From the NCBI RefSeq assembly GCF_017877135.1, contig NZ_JAGIPH010000003.1, positions 248,001-312,000 of the forward strand: DNA of 64,000 nucleotides, given 5' to 3'. Below, one piece after another: positions 14,396 through 23,828 of the stretch. The first letter of the stretch is position 1; every line of letters begins with the position of its first letter. The position numbers were made by a program, and so were the translations under genes. The DNA comes from Neorhizobium galegae (GTDB lineage: Bacteria; Pseudomonadota; Alphaproteobacteria; Rhizobiales; Rhizobiaceae). The notes under the pieces were generated by a model. The model did no database searches and was not told where the DNA came from. It saw only the letters and a list, made by a program, of their open reading frames with translations.

Positions 14396-15200
14396 TGTGA
14401 TGGCGCTTGCCGACGTGTTGCGTCGCGCCGCTAAGGCCGAAATCCTGCCGCGGTTTCGCCGCCTCAATGCCGAGGATATTCGCGCCAAGAGCGAGGCAAG
14501 CGACCTTGTGACGGAAGCCGATGTCGAGGCGGAACGGATGATCCGCGCCGAGCTTCAGACGCTCGCTCCCGATGCGCTCTTCGTCGGCGAGGAATCGGTG
14601 GCCGCCGATCCGGCGCTCCTGCCGCGCCTTGCCGATGCGCCGCTTGCCATCATCGTCGATCCGGTTGACGGCACGTTCAACTTCGCCTCGGGCGTTCCCG
14701 CCTTCGGCGTGATGGCCTCGGTCGTCCACAAGGGCGAGACGATTGCCGGCATCATCTACGATCCGATGGGCGATGACTGGGTTCTGGCGGAAAAGGGGGC
14801 GGGCGCTTTCCTGCGGCGGCCTGACGGCGAGGCAATCCGCCTCTCCGCTGCCGCACCAAAGCCGATCGAAGCGATGATCGGCTTTGCCTCCACCGGCTTC
14901 TTCTTCGGCGAGGAGCGCCGGAAAATCCTCTCCAATCTCGCCAAGGTCAGGATGTTTGCCTGCTATCGCTGCGCCGCGCAGGAATACCGCACGCTTGTCG
15001 GCGGGCATGTGGATTTTGCCCTCTACAACAAGCTGATGCCGTGGGATCATCTGGCCGGCACGCTGATTGCGCAGGAAGCGGGCGCCCATGCGGCAAAATT
15101 CGATGGCAGCGCCTATCGTCCGACGGACCTGAAAGGCGGGCTGCTGGTGGCAAGCGATCGCGATAGCTGGCACCATCTTCGCGATGAAATCATCGCCTAA
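14385..15200 (+). CDS. Inositol monophosphatase (SuhB) family phosphatase
   Basis: 271 residues. The metal-binding family motifs are present: VGEESV (Glu of the first motif), [12 protein letters not shown] (DPxDGT) and [16 protein letters not shown] (the WDxAAG equivalent). Members hydrolyse inositol phosphates, 3'-phosphoadenosine phosphates or histidinol phosphate, and sequence alone does not decide the substrate. The ATG at 14385 has GAGG 6 bp upstream and overlaps the end of ttcA by 11 bp. A strong bidirectional terminator follows, shared with the convergent MFS gene. Confidence 0.88.
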   Translation: MSIDVMALADVLRRAAKAEILPRFRRLNAEDIRAKSEASDLVTEADVEAERMIRAELQTLAPDALFVGEESVAADPALLPRLADAPLAIIVDPVDGTFNFASGVPAFGVMASVVHKGETIAGIIYDPMGDDWVLAEKGAGAFLRRPDGEAIRLSAAAPKPIEAMIGFASTGFFFGEERRKILSNLAKVRMFACYRCAAQEYRTLVGGHVDFALYNKLMPWDHLAGTLIAQEAGAHAAKFDGSAYRPTDLKGGLLVASDRDSWHHLRDEIIA

Positions 15201-15214
15201 AGCTTTCTCATCCC

Positions 15215-15256
15215 AAAGAAAAAGGCCCCGGCGCGATGCATCGGGGCCTTTTTTTT
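15215..15256. terminator. Bidirectional terminator between suhB-like and MFS genes
   Basis: Stem GGCCCCG / CGGGGCC (15224-15230 with 15242-15248). T8 follows on the plus strand and the A-rich AAAGAAAAA flank supplies a U-run on the minus strand, so it can serve both convergent genes. Confidence 0.85.
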
Positions 15257-15273
15257 GTCAGCGCCTGGGCGCC

Positions 15274-16521
15274 TCAGGCGCGAGGATTGTGGGCCTGGAA
15301 GAGCTTGCCCTTTTCAGCGATCAGCACAAAGACCAGCCCGATGATCGACACGGTGAAGAAGCCGAGAACCATCGGCAGCGCCGTTCCGTTGAAGGCTTGT
15401 CCGATGACGGCCCCGATGGCTGCCCCGCCGACCGTACTCATGAAGCCGAGGACGGAAGACGCGGTGCCGGCGACATGGCCCAGCGGCTCCATGGCAAGCG
15501 AATTGAAGTTGGCGCCGATCCAGCCGAACATGAACATCGCACAACCGAAGAAGCTCAGAAACAGCAGGAACGGCATCGGCTGCGGGCCGAAGATCTGCAC
15601 CAGCATCCATACGAACGTGACGAGGATGAAGCAGAGCAGGGAGGCATGCGAGAGCTTGCGCATGCCGAAGCGGCCGACGATGCGCGAGTTGATGAAGGAG
15701 GCAAGCGACATGAAGGCAGCAACGGCTGCAAAGGCCACCGGGAACCAGTGCCCCAGCTGATAGATGCCGACATAGACCTGCTGGGCGGAGTTGATGAAAC
15801 CGAACAGGGCGCCGAAGATGAACGTGGCCGAAATCGTGTAGCAGAGCGCCACGCGGTTGGTGAGGACGATACGGAAGCCGGCGACAACAGAGGTCAACGT
15901 CAGTGGGCGCACGTCTTCCTTCGCCAGCGTTTCCGGCAGGCGCATGCACATCCAGATGAGAAGCAGGATGGCCATGACACCGATGAACAGGAAGATCATG
16001 TGCCAGTCGCCACCCAGCATGATCAGCTGGCCCGTGCCCGGCGCGATGATCGGCACGATCATGAACACCATCATGATGAGCGACATCACTTCGGCCATGG
16101 CGCGTCCGCCAAACACGTCGCGGACGATCGACACCGTGATGACGCGCGTGGAGGCCGCTCCGGCGCCCTGGATGAAGCGCAGCGCCAGCAGCAGCGCAAA
16201 GGACGGCGTGGCGACGATGGCAAACGAACAGATGATATAAATCACCAGGCCGACGATCATCGGCAGGCGGCGCCCGAACCGGTCCGACAGCGGGCCATAG
16301 AGCAGCTGCGCAAAACCGAAGCCGAAGAGATAAGACGAGACGATATACTGGCGGGCGTTCTCATCCTCGACCTGAAGGGCAGCGCCGATTTCCTGAAGAG
16401 CCGGCAGCATGATGTCGATGGCGAGCGCATTGAGGGCCATCAGCATGGCCATGAGCGCAATAAATTCGACCTTGCCCATGCCTTTGAGGCGGGCAAGCGG
16501 ATTGTTGATGTCGGGGGTCAC
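15274..16521 (-). CDS. MFS exporter, Bcr/CflA drug-resistance family
   Basis: 415 residues with 12 hydrophobic membrane segments. The loop 2-3 motif GPLSDRFGRRLPMIVG and the TM1 segment MLMALNALAIDIMLPALQEIG mark the 12-TM Bcr/CflA drug:proton antiporters. The substrate is not predictable from sequence. It ends against the bidirectional terminator at 15215, and its start is 88 bp downstream of grxD with a terminator between, so it is transcribed separately from grxD. Members of this family can confer resistance to bicyclomycin, chloramphenicol or other small molecules, but that is family knowledge, not evidence for this gene. Confidence 0.88.
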   Translation of the reverse strand: MTPDINNPLARLKGMGKVEFIALMAMLMALNALAIDIMLPALQEIGAALQVEDENARQYIVSSYLFGFGFAQLLYGPLSDRFGRRLPMIVGLVIYIICSFAIVATPSFALLLALRFIQGAGAASTRVITVSIVRDVFGGRAMAEVMSLIMMVFMIVPIIAPGTGQLIMLGGDWHMIFLFIGVMAILLLIWMCMRLPETLAKEDVRPLTLTSVVAGFRIVLTNRVALCYTISATFIFGALFGFINSAQQVYVGIYQLGHWFPVAFAAVAAFMSLASFINSRIVGRFGMRKLSHASLLCFILVTFVWMLVQIFGPQPMPFLLFLSFFGCAMFMFGWIGANFNSLAMEPLGHVAGTASSVLGFMSTVGGAAIGAVIGQAFNGTALPMVLGFFTVSIIGLVFVLIAEKGKLFQAHNPRA

Positions 16522-16530
16522 ACGAATATC

Positions 16531-16566
16531 CTGAAAATACGAAAGGCGCCGCTTGATGCGGCGCCT
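16531..16566 (-). terminator. Intrinsic terminator after grxD
   Basis: 9-bp perfect stem AGGCGCCGC / GCGGCGCCT (16544-16552 with 16558-16566) and a 5-nt loop. On the minus strand it is followed by TTTCGTATTTTC. It lies 43 bp after the grxD stop. Confidence 0.8.
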
Positions 16567-16608
16567 CGATCATGATCGAATTTGGTCTGACACAGACCGG
16601 AGGGGCCG

Positions 16609-16944
16609 TCAGGCGGCGCCGCGAACGGCGATACCCTGTTCCTGGAAGTGGGACTGAAGCTCGCCGGACTGGAACATCTCGCGCACGATATCGCAGCCGC
16701 CGACGAATTCGCCCTTGATGTAAAGCTGCGGAATCGTCGGCCAGTTGGAATAATCCTTGATGCCCTGGCGGATTTCCGGATCTGCAAGGACGTTGATGCC
16801 CTTGTAGTCCACGCCGAGGTAATCGAGGATCTGCACAACCTGGCCGGAAAAGCCACACTGCGGGAACTGCGGGGTGCCCTTCATGAAGACAACGACATCG
16901 TTGCCCTTCACTTCACTGTCAATCAAGTCCGAAATGCCGCTCAT
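16609..16944 (-). CDS. grxD: Monothiol glutaredoxin (Grx4/GrxD type)
   Basis: 111 residues. The active site is CGFS ([16 protein letters not shown]) with a [19 protein letters not shown] block that binds glutathione. Such glutaredoxins bridge a [2Fe-2S] cluster as homodimers or with BolA proteins and act in iron-sulfur trafficking and iron sensing. A BolA-family gene lies 150 bp upstream on the same strand, which supports a working pair. Confidence 0.95.
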   Translation of the reverse strand: MSGISDLIDSEVKGNDVVVFMKGTPQFPQCGFSGQVVQILDYLGVDYKGINVLADPEIRQGIKDYSNWPTIPQLYIKGEFVGGCDIVREMFQSGELQSHFQEQGIAVRGAA

Positions 16945-17094
16945 CGTTTCTATCCTTGTCTGTCCGGAGTAAAGGTCCGGAGTGTCTCAGGGCCTTAGAT
17001 AACACGCACGCTTGGAAATTCCAGCACCGCATTGACGGTGACGTGATCAATTCCGTTCGATCACCGTGCTTTAGCCGCCGATTGTGACAGTGGT

Positions 17095-17331
17095 TTACTC
17101 GGCCGGCGCCGATGTCTGCAGCGCAAGCGCGTGCAGAACGCCCCCCATATTGCCCTTCAGCGCCTCGTAGACCATCTGGTGCTGCTGCACGCGGGTCTTG
17201 CCGCGAAAGGCTTCCGCCACCACTTCGGCGGCATAATGATCGCCATCACCGGCCAGGTCCCGGATGGTGACCCGGGCACCCGGAATGCCGGCCTTGATCA
17301 TGTCTTCGATTTCCCCGGGTCGCATCGCCAT
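17095..17331 (-). CDS. BolA/IbaG family protein, partner of glutaredoxin
   Basis: 78 residues. The BolA fold signature is visible in VTIRDLAGDGDHYAAEVVAEAFRGKTRVQQHQMVYEAL, with the conserved His of the cluster-binding site (QQHQMVY). BolA-like proteins form [2Fe-2S] heterodimers with CGFS glutaredoxins, and grxD is the next gene downstream. An ATG at 17331 and a second at 17325 are equally possible starts. purL begins upstream after a spacer that also contains the stop end of purL. Confidence 0.9.
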   Translation of the reverse strand: MAMRPGEIEDMIKAGIPGARVTIRDLAGDGDHYAAEVVAEAFRGKTRVQQHQMVYEALKGNMGGVLHALALQTSAPAE

Positions 17332-17508
17332 CAGCTGGTTCCTTCCATTGCAGTCTGTTCAAGCCTTTCCAGAAGAGTGCCAAAAAGCACGCAATTGTCA
17401 AAGCACCTGCCCCATAAAACCTGAAGAGTTCAACGCTCAGTCGCGAGATGGCAGGATCCTGTCCGGCACCGATGACAGTGCCGGATGAGAGAGGTCAAGC
17501 TGGCATGA

Positions 17509-19716
17509 TCATGCCATGAAGGTCGGGAACCAGCTTTCATGGGCATTGACCAGCGCGGTCACGGTGACGTTGACGATGTCATCAATGATGAGCGCTTCGC
17601 CGCCTACCGGACCGAGGGTGCGGAAGGGAACGCCAGCCGATTCGGCACTGGCACGGACGAAATTGGCGAGATCGGCCGGAACGGCAATCACATAGCGTGC
17701 CTGGTCTTCGCCGAAGAGAAGAGCATGCGGCAGACCGCGGCAATCGGAGAGCGACAGACGTGCGCCCTTCTGAGAAGCCATGGCCATTTCGGCAAGCGCC
17801 AGAGCAAGGCCGCCGGACGAAAGATCGTGGCAGGCGGTGACCTGGCCGTTGCGGATGGCTGCGCGCACGAAATCGCCGTGACGCCGTTCGGCCGCCAGAT
17901 CGACCACCGGTGCGGGGCCATCGGTCGAGCCGAGGAGATCGCGCAGGTAGATCGAGGAACCGAGATGGCTGCCGTCGACACCGATCATGATCAGCACGTC
18001 GCCGTCCCGTGCCGTGCCGATCCGCGCCATGGCCGACCAGTCGGGCAGGAGGCCGACGCCGGCAATGGTCGGGGTCGGCAGGATCGCGACGCCATTGGTT
18101 TCGTTGTAGAGCGAGACATTGCCCGAAACGATCGGGAAGTCGAGTGCGCGGCAGGCTTCGCCGATGCCCTGGATGGCGCCGACCAGCTGGCCCATGATCT
18201 CCGGCTTTTCCGGATTGCCGAAATTCAGGTTGTCCGTTGCAGCCAGCGGCTCGGCGCCGGTTGCCGTGATGTTGCGCCAGCATTCGGCGACCGCCTGCTT
18301 GCCGCCTTCCACCGGATCAGCCTCGACATAGCGCGGCGTGACGTCGGAGGAGAATGCGAGCGCCTTGGTCGGATGCGTCTCGATGCGCACCACGCCGGCA
18401 TCGCCACCCGGAAGCTGCAGCGAATTGCCCTGGATCAGCGTATCATACTGCTCGTACACCCAGCGGCGGCTCGACTGGTTCGGCGAGCCGACCAGCGACA
18501 GCAGCGCGGCATTGTAATCCGCAGGTTCTGCGACCTGTTCGGCCGGCAGGGCTGCACGCTTGTCGGAGGCGCGCCAGGGGCGATCATATTCCGGCGCTTC
18601 GTCGCCCAGTTCCTTGATCGGCAGGTTTGCCACTTCCTCACCCTGATGGATGACGCGGAAGCGCAGGTCGTCGGTGGTCTTGCCGACGATGGCAAAGTCG
18701 AGACCCCATTTAACAAAGATCGCCTTGGCGATCTCTTCTTTGGATGGTTCCAGCACCATGAGCATGCGCTCCTGGCTTTCCGACAGCATCATCTCATAGG
18801 CGGTCATGCGGTCTTCGCGCACCGGCACGCGGTCGAGCTGCAGCTCGATGCCGAGATCGCCCTTGGCGCCCATTTCGACCGCCGAACAGGTGAGCCCCGC
18901 GGCCCCCATGTCCTGGATGGCGATGACGGCACCTGTGGCCATCAGCTCGAGGCAGGCTTCCAGCAGGCATTTTTCGGTAAAGGGGTCGCCGACCTGCACG
19001 GTCGGGCGCTTCTCCTCGATCTGCCCGTCGAATTCGGCAGAGGCCATGGTGGCGCCGCCGACGCCGTCACGGCCGGTCTTTGCGCCGAGATAGACGACCG
19101 GCAGGCCGACGCCCTTGGCTTCCGACAGGAAGATGCCATCGGCCTTGGCAAGGCCTGCGGCAAAGGCGTTGACGAGAATATTGCCGTTGTAGCGCGCATC
19201 GAACTCGACTTCGCCGCCAACCGTCGGCACGCCGAAGGAATTGCCATAGCCGCCGACGCCGGAGACGACGCCGGAGACGAGATGTTTTGTCTTTGCGTGA
19301 TCGGGCGCGCCGAAGCGCAGCGCGTTCATGGCGGCAATCGGGCGGGCGCCCATGGTGAAGACATCACGCAGGATGCCGCCGACGCCGGTGGCAGCCCCCT
19401 GGTAGGGCTCGATATAGGAGGGGTGGTTGTGGCTCTCCATCTTAAAGACCACGACGTCACCATCATCGATATCGACGACACCGGCGTTTTCGCCCGGCCC
19501 CTGAACGACGCGCGGTCCCTTTGTGGGCAGGGTGCGCAGCCACTTCTTGGAAGACTTGTACGAGCAGTGCTCGTTCCACATCGCCGAGAAGATGCCAAGC
19601 TCGGTATAGCTCGGCTCGCGGCCGATCAGATCGAGGATCCGCTGATATTCATCGGGCTTCAGGCCATGGGCGGCAATGAGGTCGGGCGTGATCGCGATCG
19701 TATTGGAAATGGTCAT
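17509..19716 (-). CDS. purL: Phosphoribosylformylglycinamidine synthase, large subunit
   Basis: 735 residues from the ATG at 19716 ([19 protein letters not shown]); AGAGAAG lies just upstream, and a longer frame adds no family sequence. Small-type PurL works with PurQ (glutaminase) and PurS to convert FGAR to FGAM in purine synthesis; both partners are in the window at 21.2-22.4 kb. Motifs include the ATP-binding [19 protein letters not shown], the Gly-rich [16 protein letters not shown] and the second-half [14 protein letters not shown] region. It is separated from purQ by two unrelated genes, as in several rhizobia. Confidence 0.97.
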   Translation of the reverse strand: MTISNTIAITPDLIAAHGLKPDEYQRILDLIGREPSYTELGIFSAMWNEHCSYKSSKKWLRTLPTKGPRVVQGPGENAGVVDIDDGDVVVFKMESHNHPSYIEPYQGAATGVGGILRDVFTMGARPIAAMNALRFGAPDHAKTKHLVSGVVSGVGGYGNSFGVPTVGGEVEFDARYNGNILVNAFAAGLAKADGIFLSEAKGVGLPVVYLGAKTGRDGVGGATMASAEFDGQIEEKRPTVQVGDPFTEKCLLEACLELMATGAVIAIQDMGAAGLTCSAVEMGAKGDLGIELQLDRVPVREDRMTAYEMMLSESQERMLMVLEPSKEEIAKAIFVKWGLDFAIVGKTTDDLRFRVIHQGEEVANLPIKELGDEAPEYDRPWRASDKRAALPAEQVAEPADYNAALLSLVGSPNQSSRRWVYEQYDTLIQGNSLQLPGGDAGVVRIETHPTKALAFSSDVTPRYVEADPVEGGKQAVAECWRNITATGAEPLAATDNLNFGNPEKPEIMGQLVGAIQGIGEACRALDFPIVSGNVSLYNETNGVAILPTPTIAGVGLLPDWSAMARIGTARDGDVLIMIGVDGSHLGSSIYLRDLLGSTDGPAPVVDLAAERRHGDFVRAAIRNGQVTACHDLSSGGLALALAEMAMASQKGARLSLSDCRGLPHALLFGEDQARYVIAVPADLANFVRASAESAGVPFRTLGPVGGEALIIDDIVNVTVTALVNAHESWFPTFMA

Positions 19717-19833
19717 CGTCTTCTCTAGTGGCGGTCCAGACTGGCGTCTCTTTAGCCTAGAAGACACATGGGCGCGACAGGAAATTTCCGGTCACGCCCA
19801 ACTCATTTTCAAACCGTTACCGGTGTCTCGGCC

Positions 19834-20406
19834 TTAGAACTTGTAGCCCAGCATCACGCCGCCGCGCGACAGGCCGTTATTGGTGTCGCCGCAGAGATTG
19901 GCATGGGAGGAATGCTCGGCCATGGCGATGACGCGCCAGTTCTTGTCGAGATTGACGCCGGCGGCGACATATTCGTGAAACAGCGTGTGGCAGCCGACAA
20001 ACGGGCCGCGACCGCCATCCGGATCAAGCTTGCCATCGTTCAGGCTGCCGCCGAAGCCGGCTTCGAGGAAGAAACGTTCGCCAAGATTGGCCGTCCAGGA
20101 AAAGCCGGCATAGACCTGGTTTGCTTCGCCGGCCGTGGAAATATCAGCGCCGACATGGATGCGCGGGCGGATGAGCTTGCGCCAGCCGGGTGTGTTGTCA
20201 TGATCCCAGGGATCAAAGAACAGCATGCCGTTGATGAAGGCGCCCTTTTCGTCATTCGTATAGGTCTTGTCGATCGCAACCAGCGAGCCGAAGCGGGCTT
20301 CGTCGAAGATCGGTTCCTCAGCAAGCGAAGAGGTAATAGAAGACACAAGCGCGCTCGTGGAAACAGCGAGCACCATCGCAAGCCGGACAACCGCATTAGG
20401 GGCCAT
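19834..20406 (-). CDS. PagL/acyloxyacyl hydrolase-like outer-membrane protein
   Basis: 190 residues from the ATG at 20406, which has CGGAG upstream. A signal peptide (about 1-28, AMVLAVSTSALVSSITSSLAEE) precedes a small beta-barrel sequence ending in LGYKF, typical of an outer-membrane C-terminus. It resembles lipid A 3-O-deacylases: the His-x-Ser element appears in AMAEHSSHANL, near the C-terminus as in PagL. The Glu of the PagL triad is not evident in the following NNGLSRGG segment and the usual Asn is His, so activity is uncertain. If active it would trim an acyl chain from lipid A, which fits the lipid A genes later in the window only loosely. Confidence 0.65.
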   Translation of the reverse strand: MAPNAVVRLAMVLAVSTSALVSSITSSLAEEPIFDEARFGSLVAIDKTYTNDEKGAFINGMLFFDPWDHDNTPGWRKLIRPRIHVGADISTAGEANQVYAGFSWTANLGERFFLEAGFGGSLNDGKLDPDGGRGPFVGCHTLFHEYVAAGVNLDKNWRVIAMAEHSSHANLCGDTNNGLSRGGVMLGYKF

Positions 20407-20688
20407 GGGGGCAACTCCGTTAAGATCAGCGGCGCAACGGCAAACCGAAGCACCGGACGGAAGGTATTGCCGGGTTTTAGGGAAAAGCAAGCAACAAGCG
20501 CCGGCTGCATCCTTTCGAGGCAAGAATGGGGCAGGGTGTTGCAAGATCGGAACGTAAGGCGGAACTTTTCAGTGACCGGAGATGGCGTTTCTGCGCCATC
20601 CGTGCCGGTGTGGGAACGATACGGGCTGTGCCCGTCGATCAACGGGCCCGATGCCGAATCGACGCAAGGGGCAGGTGCTCGCGCTGCC

Positions 20689-21078
20689 TCAGCAGCCCTT
20701 GCCGCCGGCGGCCCAGCGCTGCACGTCACGCCGGATGCGTGCGCCATGGGCGCCGTCCACCATCGGCCCAAAGGCATCGACGCGCGCCGGATTTCCTTCG
20801 GCCTGCACGACGAGAAGCGGGCGCGATTCGGGGCTGTGCTTCGGCACGGCCAGAATGCGCGGGCGGCCCGAAAACGAATTGAGTTCCGGCGCCATCCGAT
20901 AGGCGGCAAAGGCCGGGTCGGCGGATTTGAACCAGCAGCCATTGGCGGCAATCGCCACGCGCTCCATGGTCGGCAGGGCGCCCCGGTTCACCGCAACGGG
21001 TGCCGGACGTTCCGGCTTGCAGCCGGACAGTGTGACAAGGGCTGTGGCTAGAAGGGCAAAGGCTGTTCTGGTTTTCAT
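20689..21078 (-). CDS. Small lipoprotein of unknown function
   Basis: 129 residues from the ATG at 21078. The signal peptide MKTRTAFALLATALVTLSGC ends in a lipobox (LSGC) with the lipidated Cys at residue 20. The mature part starts KPERPAPVAVNRG and has a conserved-looking FKSADPAFAAYRMAPELNS block and a C-terminal RWAAGGKGC with two more cysteines overall. I do not recognise the family. A 282-bp spacer separates it from the PagL-like gene downstream; it contains two short hairpins (20581-20600 and 20621-20635) without T-runs. The purine-operon terminator is just upstream at 21158. Confidence 0.75.
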   Translation of the reverse strand: MKTRTAFALLATALVTLSGCKPERPAPVAVNRGALPTMERVAIAANGCWFKSADPAFAAYRMAPELNSFSGRPRILAVPKHSPESRPLLVVQAEGNPARVDAFGPMVDGAHGARIRRDVQRWAAGGKGC

Positions 21079-21157
21079 CGGGGATCGGGTCCGGTTGAAG
21101 AAAAGTGCGGATGGACGCGCCGCAAACCGGACCCGGTTCAACGGCGTGTCGCGTGTG

Positions 21158-21200
21158 ACAAAATCCTGTGCGCCGGACATGTCAAAAGGATGTCCGGCGC
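21158..21200 (-). terminator. Intrinsic terminator after purQ
   Basis: 11-bp perfect stem GCGCCGGACAT / ATGTCCGGCGC (21170-21180 with 21190-21200) and a 9-nt loop. On the minus strand it is followed by ACAGGATTTTG. It ends the purC-purS-purQ unit. Confidence 0.75.
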
Positions 21201-21243
21201 CAGGGTCGTCTGGCGGATTTTTTAAGGGCGCCCGGTTGCCGCT

Positions 21244-21915
21244 TCAGGCGGCGATGACGTCGAGAGCCGAGGCAAAGATGCCGCGACCATCCGTGCCGCC
21301 GTGGGCGGCCTCGATCAGGTTTTCCGGATGCGGCATCATGCCGAGCACATTGCCCGCCTCGTTGACGACGCCGGCAATATCCAGCATCGACCCGTTCGGG
21401 TTGGTGCCTTCCGCATAACGGAAGACCACCTGATTGCGGTCGTTCATCGCCTTCAGCGTCTCGGCCTCGACGAAATAATTGCCGTCATGGTGGGCAACGG
21501 GGCAGCGGATGATCTGGCCCGGAGCATAGGCGCGGGTGAAATCCGTCTCGGCATTCACCACTTCGAGCTTGACCTGCTTGCAGACGAATTTCAGCGAAGA
21601 ATTGCGCATCAGGGCGCCCGGCAGCATGCCGGCCTCGACGAGGATCTGGAAGCCGTTGCAGACGCCAAGAACCTTGACGCCCTTCTCTGCCTTTTCGCGG
21701 ATGGCCTGCATCACCGGCATGCGCGCGGCAATCGCGCCGCAGCGCAGGTAATCACCATAGGAAAAGCCGCCGGGAATGACGATGAGATCGACATCCGGGA
21801 TTTCCGTCTCGGTCTGCCAGACGGTGACCGGCGCCTGGCCGGAAATGCGGGTGAGGGCGGCAATCATGTCCCGGTCACGGTTGAGGCCGGGGAGCTGGAC
21901 GACGGCGGACTTCAT
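21244..21915 (-). CDS. purQ: Phosphoribosylformylglycinamidine synthase, glutaminase subunit
   Basis: 223 residues. Class I amidotransferase: the nucleophile Cys is in [19 protein letters not shown], and the catalytic His and Glu lie in [15 protein letters not shown]. It supplies ammonia to PurL for FGAM synthesis. Its start codon overlaps the stop of the small coiled-coil gene upstream (ATGA, 21912-21915), so it is translationally coupled to that gene and to purS. Confidence 0.97.
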   Translation of the reverse strand: MKSAVVQLPGLNRDRDMIAALTRISGQAPVTVWQTETEIPDVDLIVIPGGFSYGDYLRCGAIAARMPVMQAIREKAEKGVKVLGVCNGFQILVEAGMLPGALMRNSSLKFVCKQVKLEVVNAETDFTRAYAPGQIIRCPVAHHDGNYFVEAETLKAMNDRNQVVFRYAEGTNPNGSMLDIAGVVNEAGNVLGMMPHPENLIEAAHGGTDGRGIFASALDVIAA

Positions 21916-22169
21916 GGGTGGGGCTCAAACCTTGCTTGTGCTTCTGCCAGTTCTCGAAGTTCGAGACGGTTTTCGATACGGTCGAGACGCAACTCGTGTC
22001 GCGCCAAAGTCGTGTGAAGGTTATGGATATCCTGATGCAGGGCCACGATTGCGCCCCGCATCGCGTTCACTTCGGCCTTTATTTCGCGCTGGCCCAGCTT
22101 CACATCCGCAATATCCGCATGCATTCGCTTCAAAAGCTCGTACATGAGGTCGTTGGAAATATCGGCCAT
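21912..22169 (-). CDS. Small coiled-coil protein in the purine operon, unknown function
   Basis: 85 residues, almost wholly helical and charged: [64 protein letters not shown]. The heptad spacing of Leu, Ile, Val and Met suggests a parallel coiled coil of about 70 residues. No catalytic motif. It sits between purS and purQ and overlaps purQ by 4 bp, so it is co-translated with an enzyme subunit. Similar short helical proteins occur elsewhere in rhizobia as hypothetical proteins; I cannot assign a function. Confidence 0.7.
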   Translation of the reverse strand: MADISNDLMYELLKRMHADIADVKLGQREIKAEVNAMRGAIVALHQDIHNLHTTLARHELRLDRIENRLELRELAEAQARFEPHP

Positions 22170-22193
22170 GCGAAATGTCTCCGCTGATGCTCC

Positions 22194-22436
22194 CTAGAGC
22201 AGAGCGATAGAATAGTTCTCGATGACCGTATTGGCCAGCAGCTTTTCGCACATGGCCTTCAGGTCCTCTTCCGCCTTGACGCGGTCGGACGTGTCGAGTT
22301 CGAGGTCGAACACCTTGCCCTGGCGGATCTGGTGGACGCCTTCGAAGCCGAGGCTGCCGAGCGCCCCTTCGATGGCCTTGCCCTGCGGATCCAGAACGCC
22401 ATTCTTCAACGTGACGGTTACGCGTGCCTTGATCAC
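22194..22436 (-). CDS. purS: PurS, FGAM synthase accessory subunit
   Basis: 80 residues with the family pattern KARVTVTLKNGVLDPQGKAIEGALGSLGF, then VHQIRQGKVFDLEL. PurS bridges small-type PurL and PurQ and channels ammonia. It follows purC by 18 bp and precedes the coiled-coil gene by 24 bp, so all lie in one minus-strand operon. Length is normal. Confidence 0.95.
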   Translation of the reverse strand: MIKARVTVTLKNGVLDPQGKAIEGALGSLGFEGVHQIRQGKVFDLELDTSDRVKAEEDLKAMCEKLLANTVIENYSIALL

Positions 22437-22454
22437 TGACTGCTCCTGACGGCT

Positions 22455-23219
22455 TTACTGGACGAGAACCGGGCCGGTGCCACGGATCGGTTCGTTTTCG
22501 TTGATGATGCCGAGACGGCGGGCCACCTCGGAATAGGCTTCGACCAGGCCGCCCATGTCGCGGCGGAAACGGTCCTTGTCCATGCGCTCCTTGGTCTCGA
22601 TGTCCCAGAGGCGGCAGCTGTCGGGCGAGATCTCGTCGGCAAGGATGATGCGCATCATGTCGCCTTCGAAGAGGCGGCCGCATTCGATCTTGAAATCGAC
22701 GAGCTGGATGCCGACGCCGAGGAAGAGGCCCGACAGGAAATCGTTGACGCGGATGGCGAGCGCCATGATGTCGTCAAGCTCGGCGGGGTTTGCCCAGCCG
22801 AAGGCGGTGATGTGCTCTTCCGACACCATCGGATCGTTGAGCGCATCCGACTTGTAGTAGAATTCGATGATCGAGCGCGGCAGGACCACGCCTTCCTCGA
22901 TGCCCAAGCGCTCCGACAGGGAGCCGGCGGCGACATTGCGCACGACGATCTCGAGCGGAATCATCTCCACTTCCTTGATCAGCTGCTCGCGCATGTTCAT
23001 CCGGCGGATGAAATGGGTGGGAATGCCGATCTTGTTCAGGTGCGTGAAGATATATTCCGAAATCCGGTTGTTGAGCACACCCTTGCCATCGATGATGTCG
23101 TGCTTCTTCTTGTTGAAGGCGGTCGCATCGTCCTTGAAGAACTGGATGAGCGTGCCCGGTTCCGGGCCCTCATACAGGATCTTGGCCTTGCCCTCGTAGA
23201 TACGGCGGCGACGGTTCAT
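22455..23219 (-). CDS. purC: SAICAR synthetase
   Basis: 254 residues. PurC joins CAIR and aspartate with ATP. Family blocks are [15 protein letters not shown] at the start, [20 protein letters not shown] in the middle and [10 protein letters not shown] with [14 protein letters not shown] near the end. It is the first gene of the purC-purS-(coiled coil)-purQ operon, with a candidate promoter at 23280-23307. The divergent gene is the DUF1476 protein. Confidence 0.97.
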   Translation of the reverse strand: MNRRRRIYEGKAKILYEGPEPGTLIQFFKDDATAFNKKKHDIIDGKGVLNNRISEYIFTHLNKIGIPTHFIRRMNMREQLIKEVEMIPLEIVVRNVAAGSLSERLGIEEGVVLPRSIIEFYYKSDALNDPMVSEEHITAFGWANPAELDDIMALAIRVNDFLSGLFLGVGIQLVDFKIECGRLFEGDMMRIILADEISPDSCRLWDIETKERMDKDRFRRDMGGLVEAYSEVARRLGIINENEPIRGTGPVLVQ

Positions 23220-23279
23220 GGGTTCTTATCTCGTCTGGTTGGGCGTCTGTGTGACGCCGTGGATGGCGTTTGAGCGGTC

Positions 23280-23307
23280 CCATAACGGAAAACGGTCCGT
23301 TTCACAA
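23280..23307 (-). promoter_or_regulatory. Candidate purC promoter with adjacent dyads
   Basis: On the minus strand TTGTGA (23307-23302) and TTATGG (23285-23280) are 16 bp apart, about 60 bp upstream of purC. The -35 lies in an inverted repeat CACAATG-N13-CATTGTG (23303-23329). By-eye call. Confidence 0.4.
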
Positions 23308-23456
23308 TGCGGGCCGGGGGCACATTGTGCGGGATGAAGCCAGGGGGGAAGGAATCGTTCACCGTGACCCTACACGCTTTGGCAAATTTTCTCGGGCAGT
23401 TTCGCATCGTCTGGCCGGAGCGCCACGATCATAGCGTATCTCAGCGGGGACGGGGA

Positions 23457-23771
23457 ATGATTACATTACGTGACAGGGCGCGCGCGCTCGAAAACAGGTA
23501 TGCCTTCGAGCAGACGCTTCAGTTTCGGGCTGAAGCACGGCGCAACAAGCTGCTGGGCCTATGGGCGGGGCAATTGCTGGGCAAGGACAATCCCATCGCC
23601 TATGCCGAGGAATTCGCCATCTGGGCCGTGGAGAACCCGAACGACCAGCACCTGCTCAACCGGTTGCGCGACGAATTTGCCGCCGCCGAAGTGCGTTTTG
23701 ACGAGGTGGACCTGGCCGGCCGGCTGAACCAGATGCTTGCCGAAGTGCTGGAGGACATGCGCGCGGACTGA
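23457..23771 (+). CDS. DUF1476 protein (ATPase-inhibitor zeta family), divergent
   Basis: 104 residues from the ATG at 23457, preceded by GGGGACGGGG. The N-terminal half matches DUF1476: LRDRARALENRYAFEQTLQFRAEARRNKLLGLWAGQLLGK. In Paracoccus the family member is the zeta subunit that blocks ATP hydrolysis by F1-ATPase with its N-terminal helix. The second half here (about 55-104) differs from the common zeta sequence, keeping only AYAEEF- and ADFEEA-like spacing, so this may be a paralogue with a modified role. It is divergent from purC, a location usual for DUF1476 in rhizobia. Confidence 0.8.
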   Translation: MITLRDRARALENRYAFEQTLQFRAEARRNKLLGLWAGQLLGKDNPIAYAEEFAIWAVENPNDQHLLNRLRDEFAAAEVRFDEVDLAGRLNQMLAEVLEDMRAD

Positions 23772-23828
23772 TCCGCTCTTTCGCGGGGCCTGACCCGGCA
23801 AACGAAACCGACGAAATGCTCTGGTACG

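Noticed and set aside
17539..19728. A 729-codon open frame opposite purL
   Set aside because: Antisense shadow created by high GC3; the reverse strand encodes a complete PurL with correct motifs and start.
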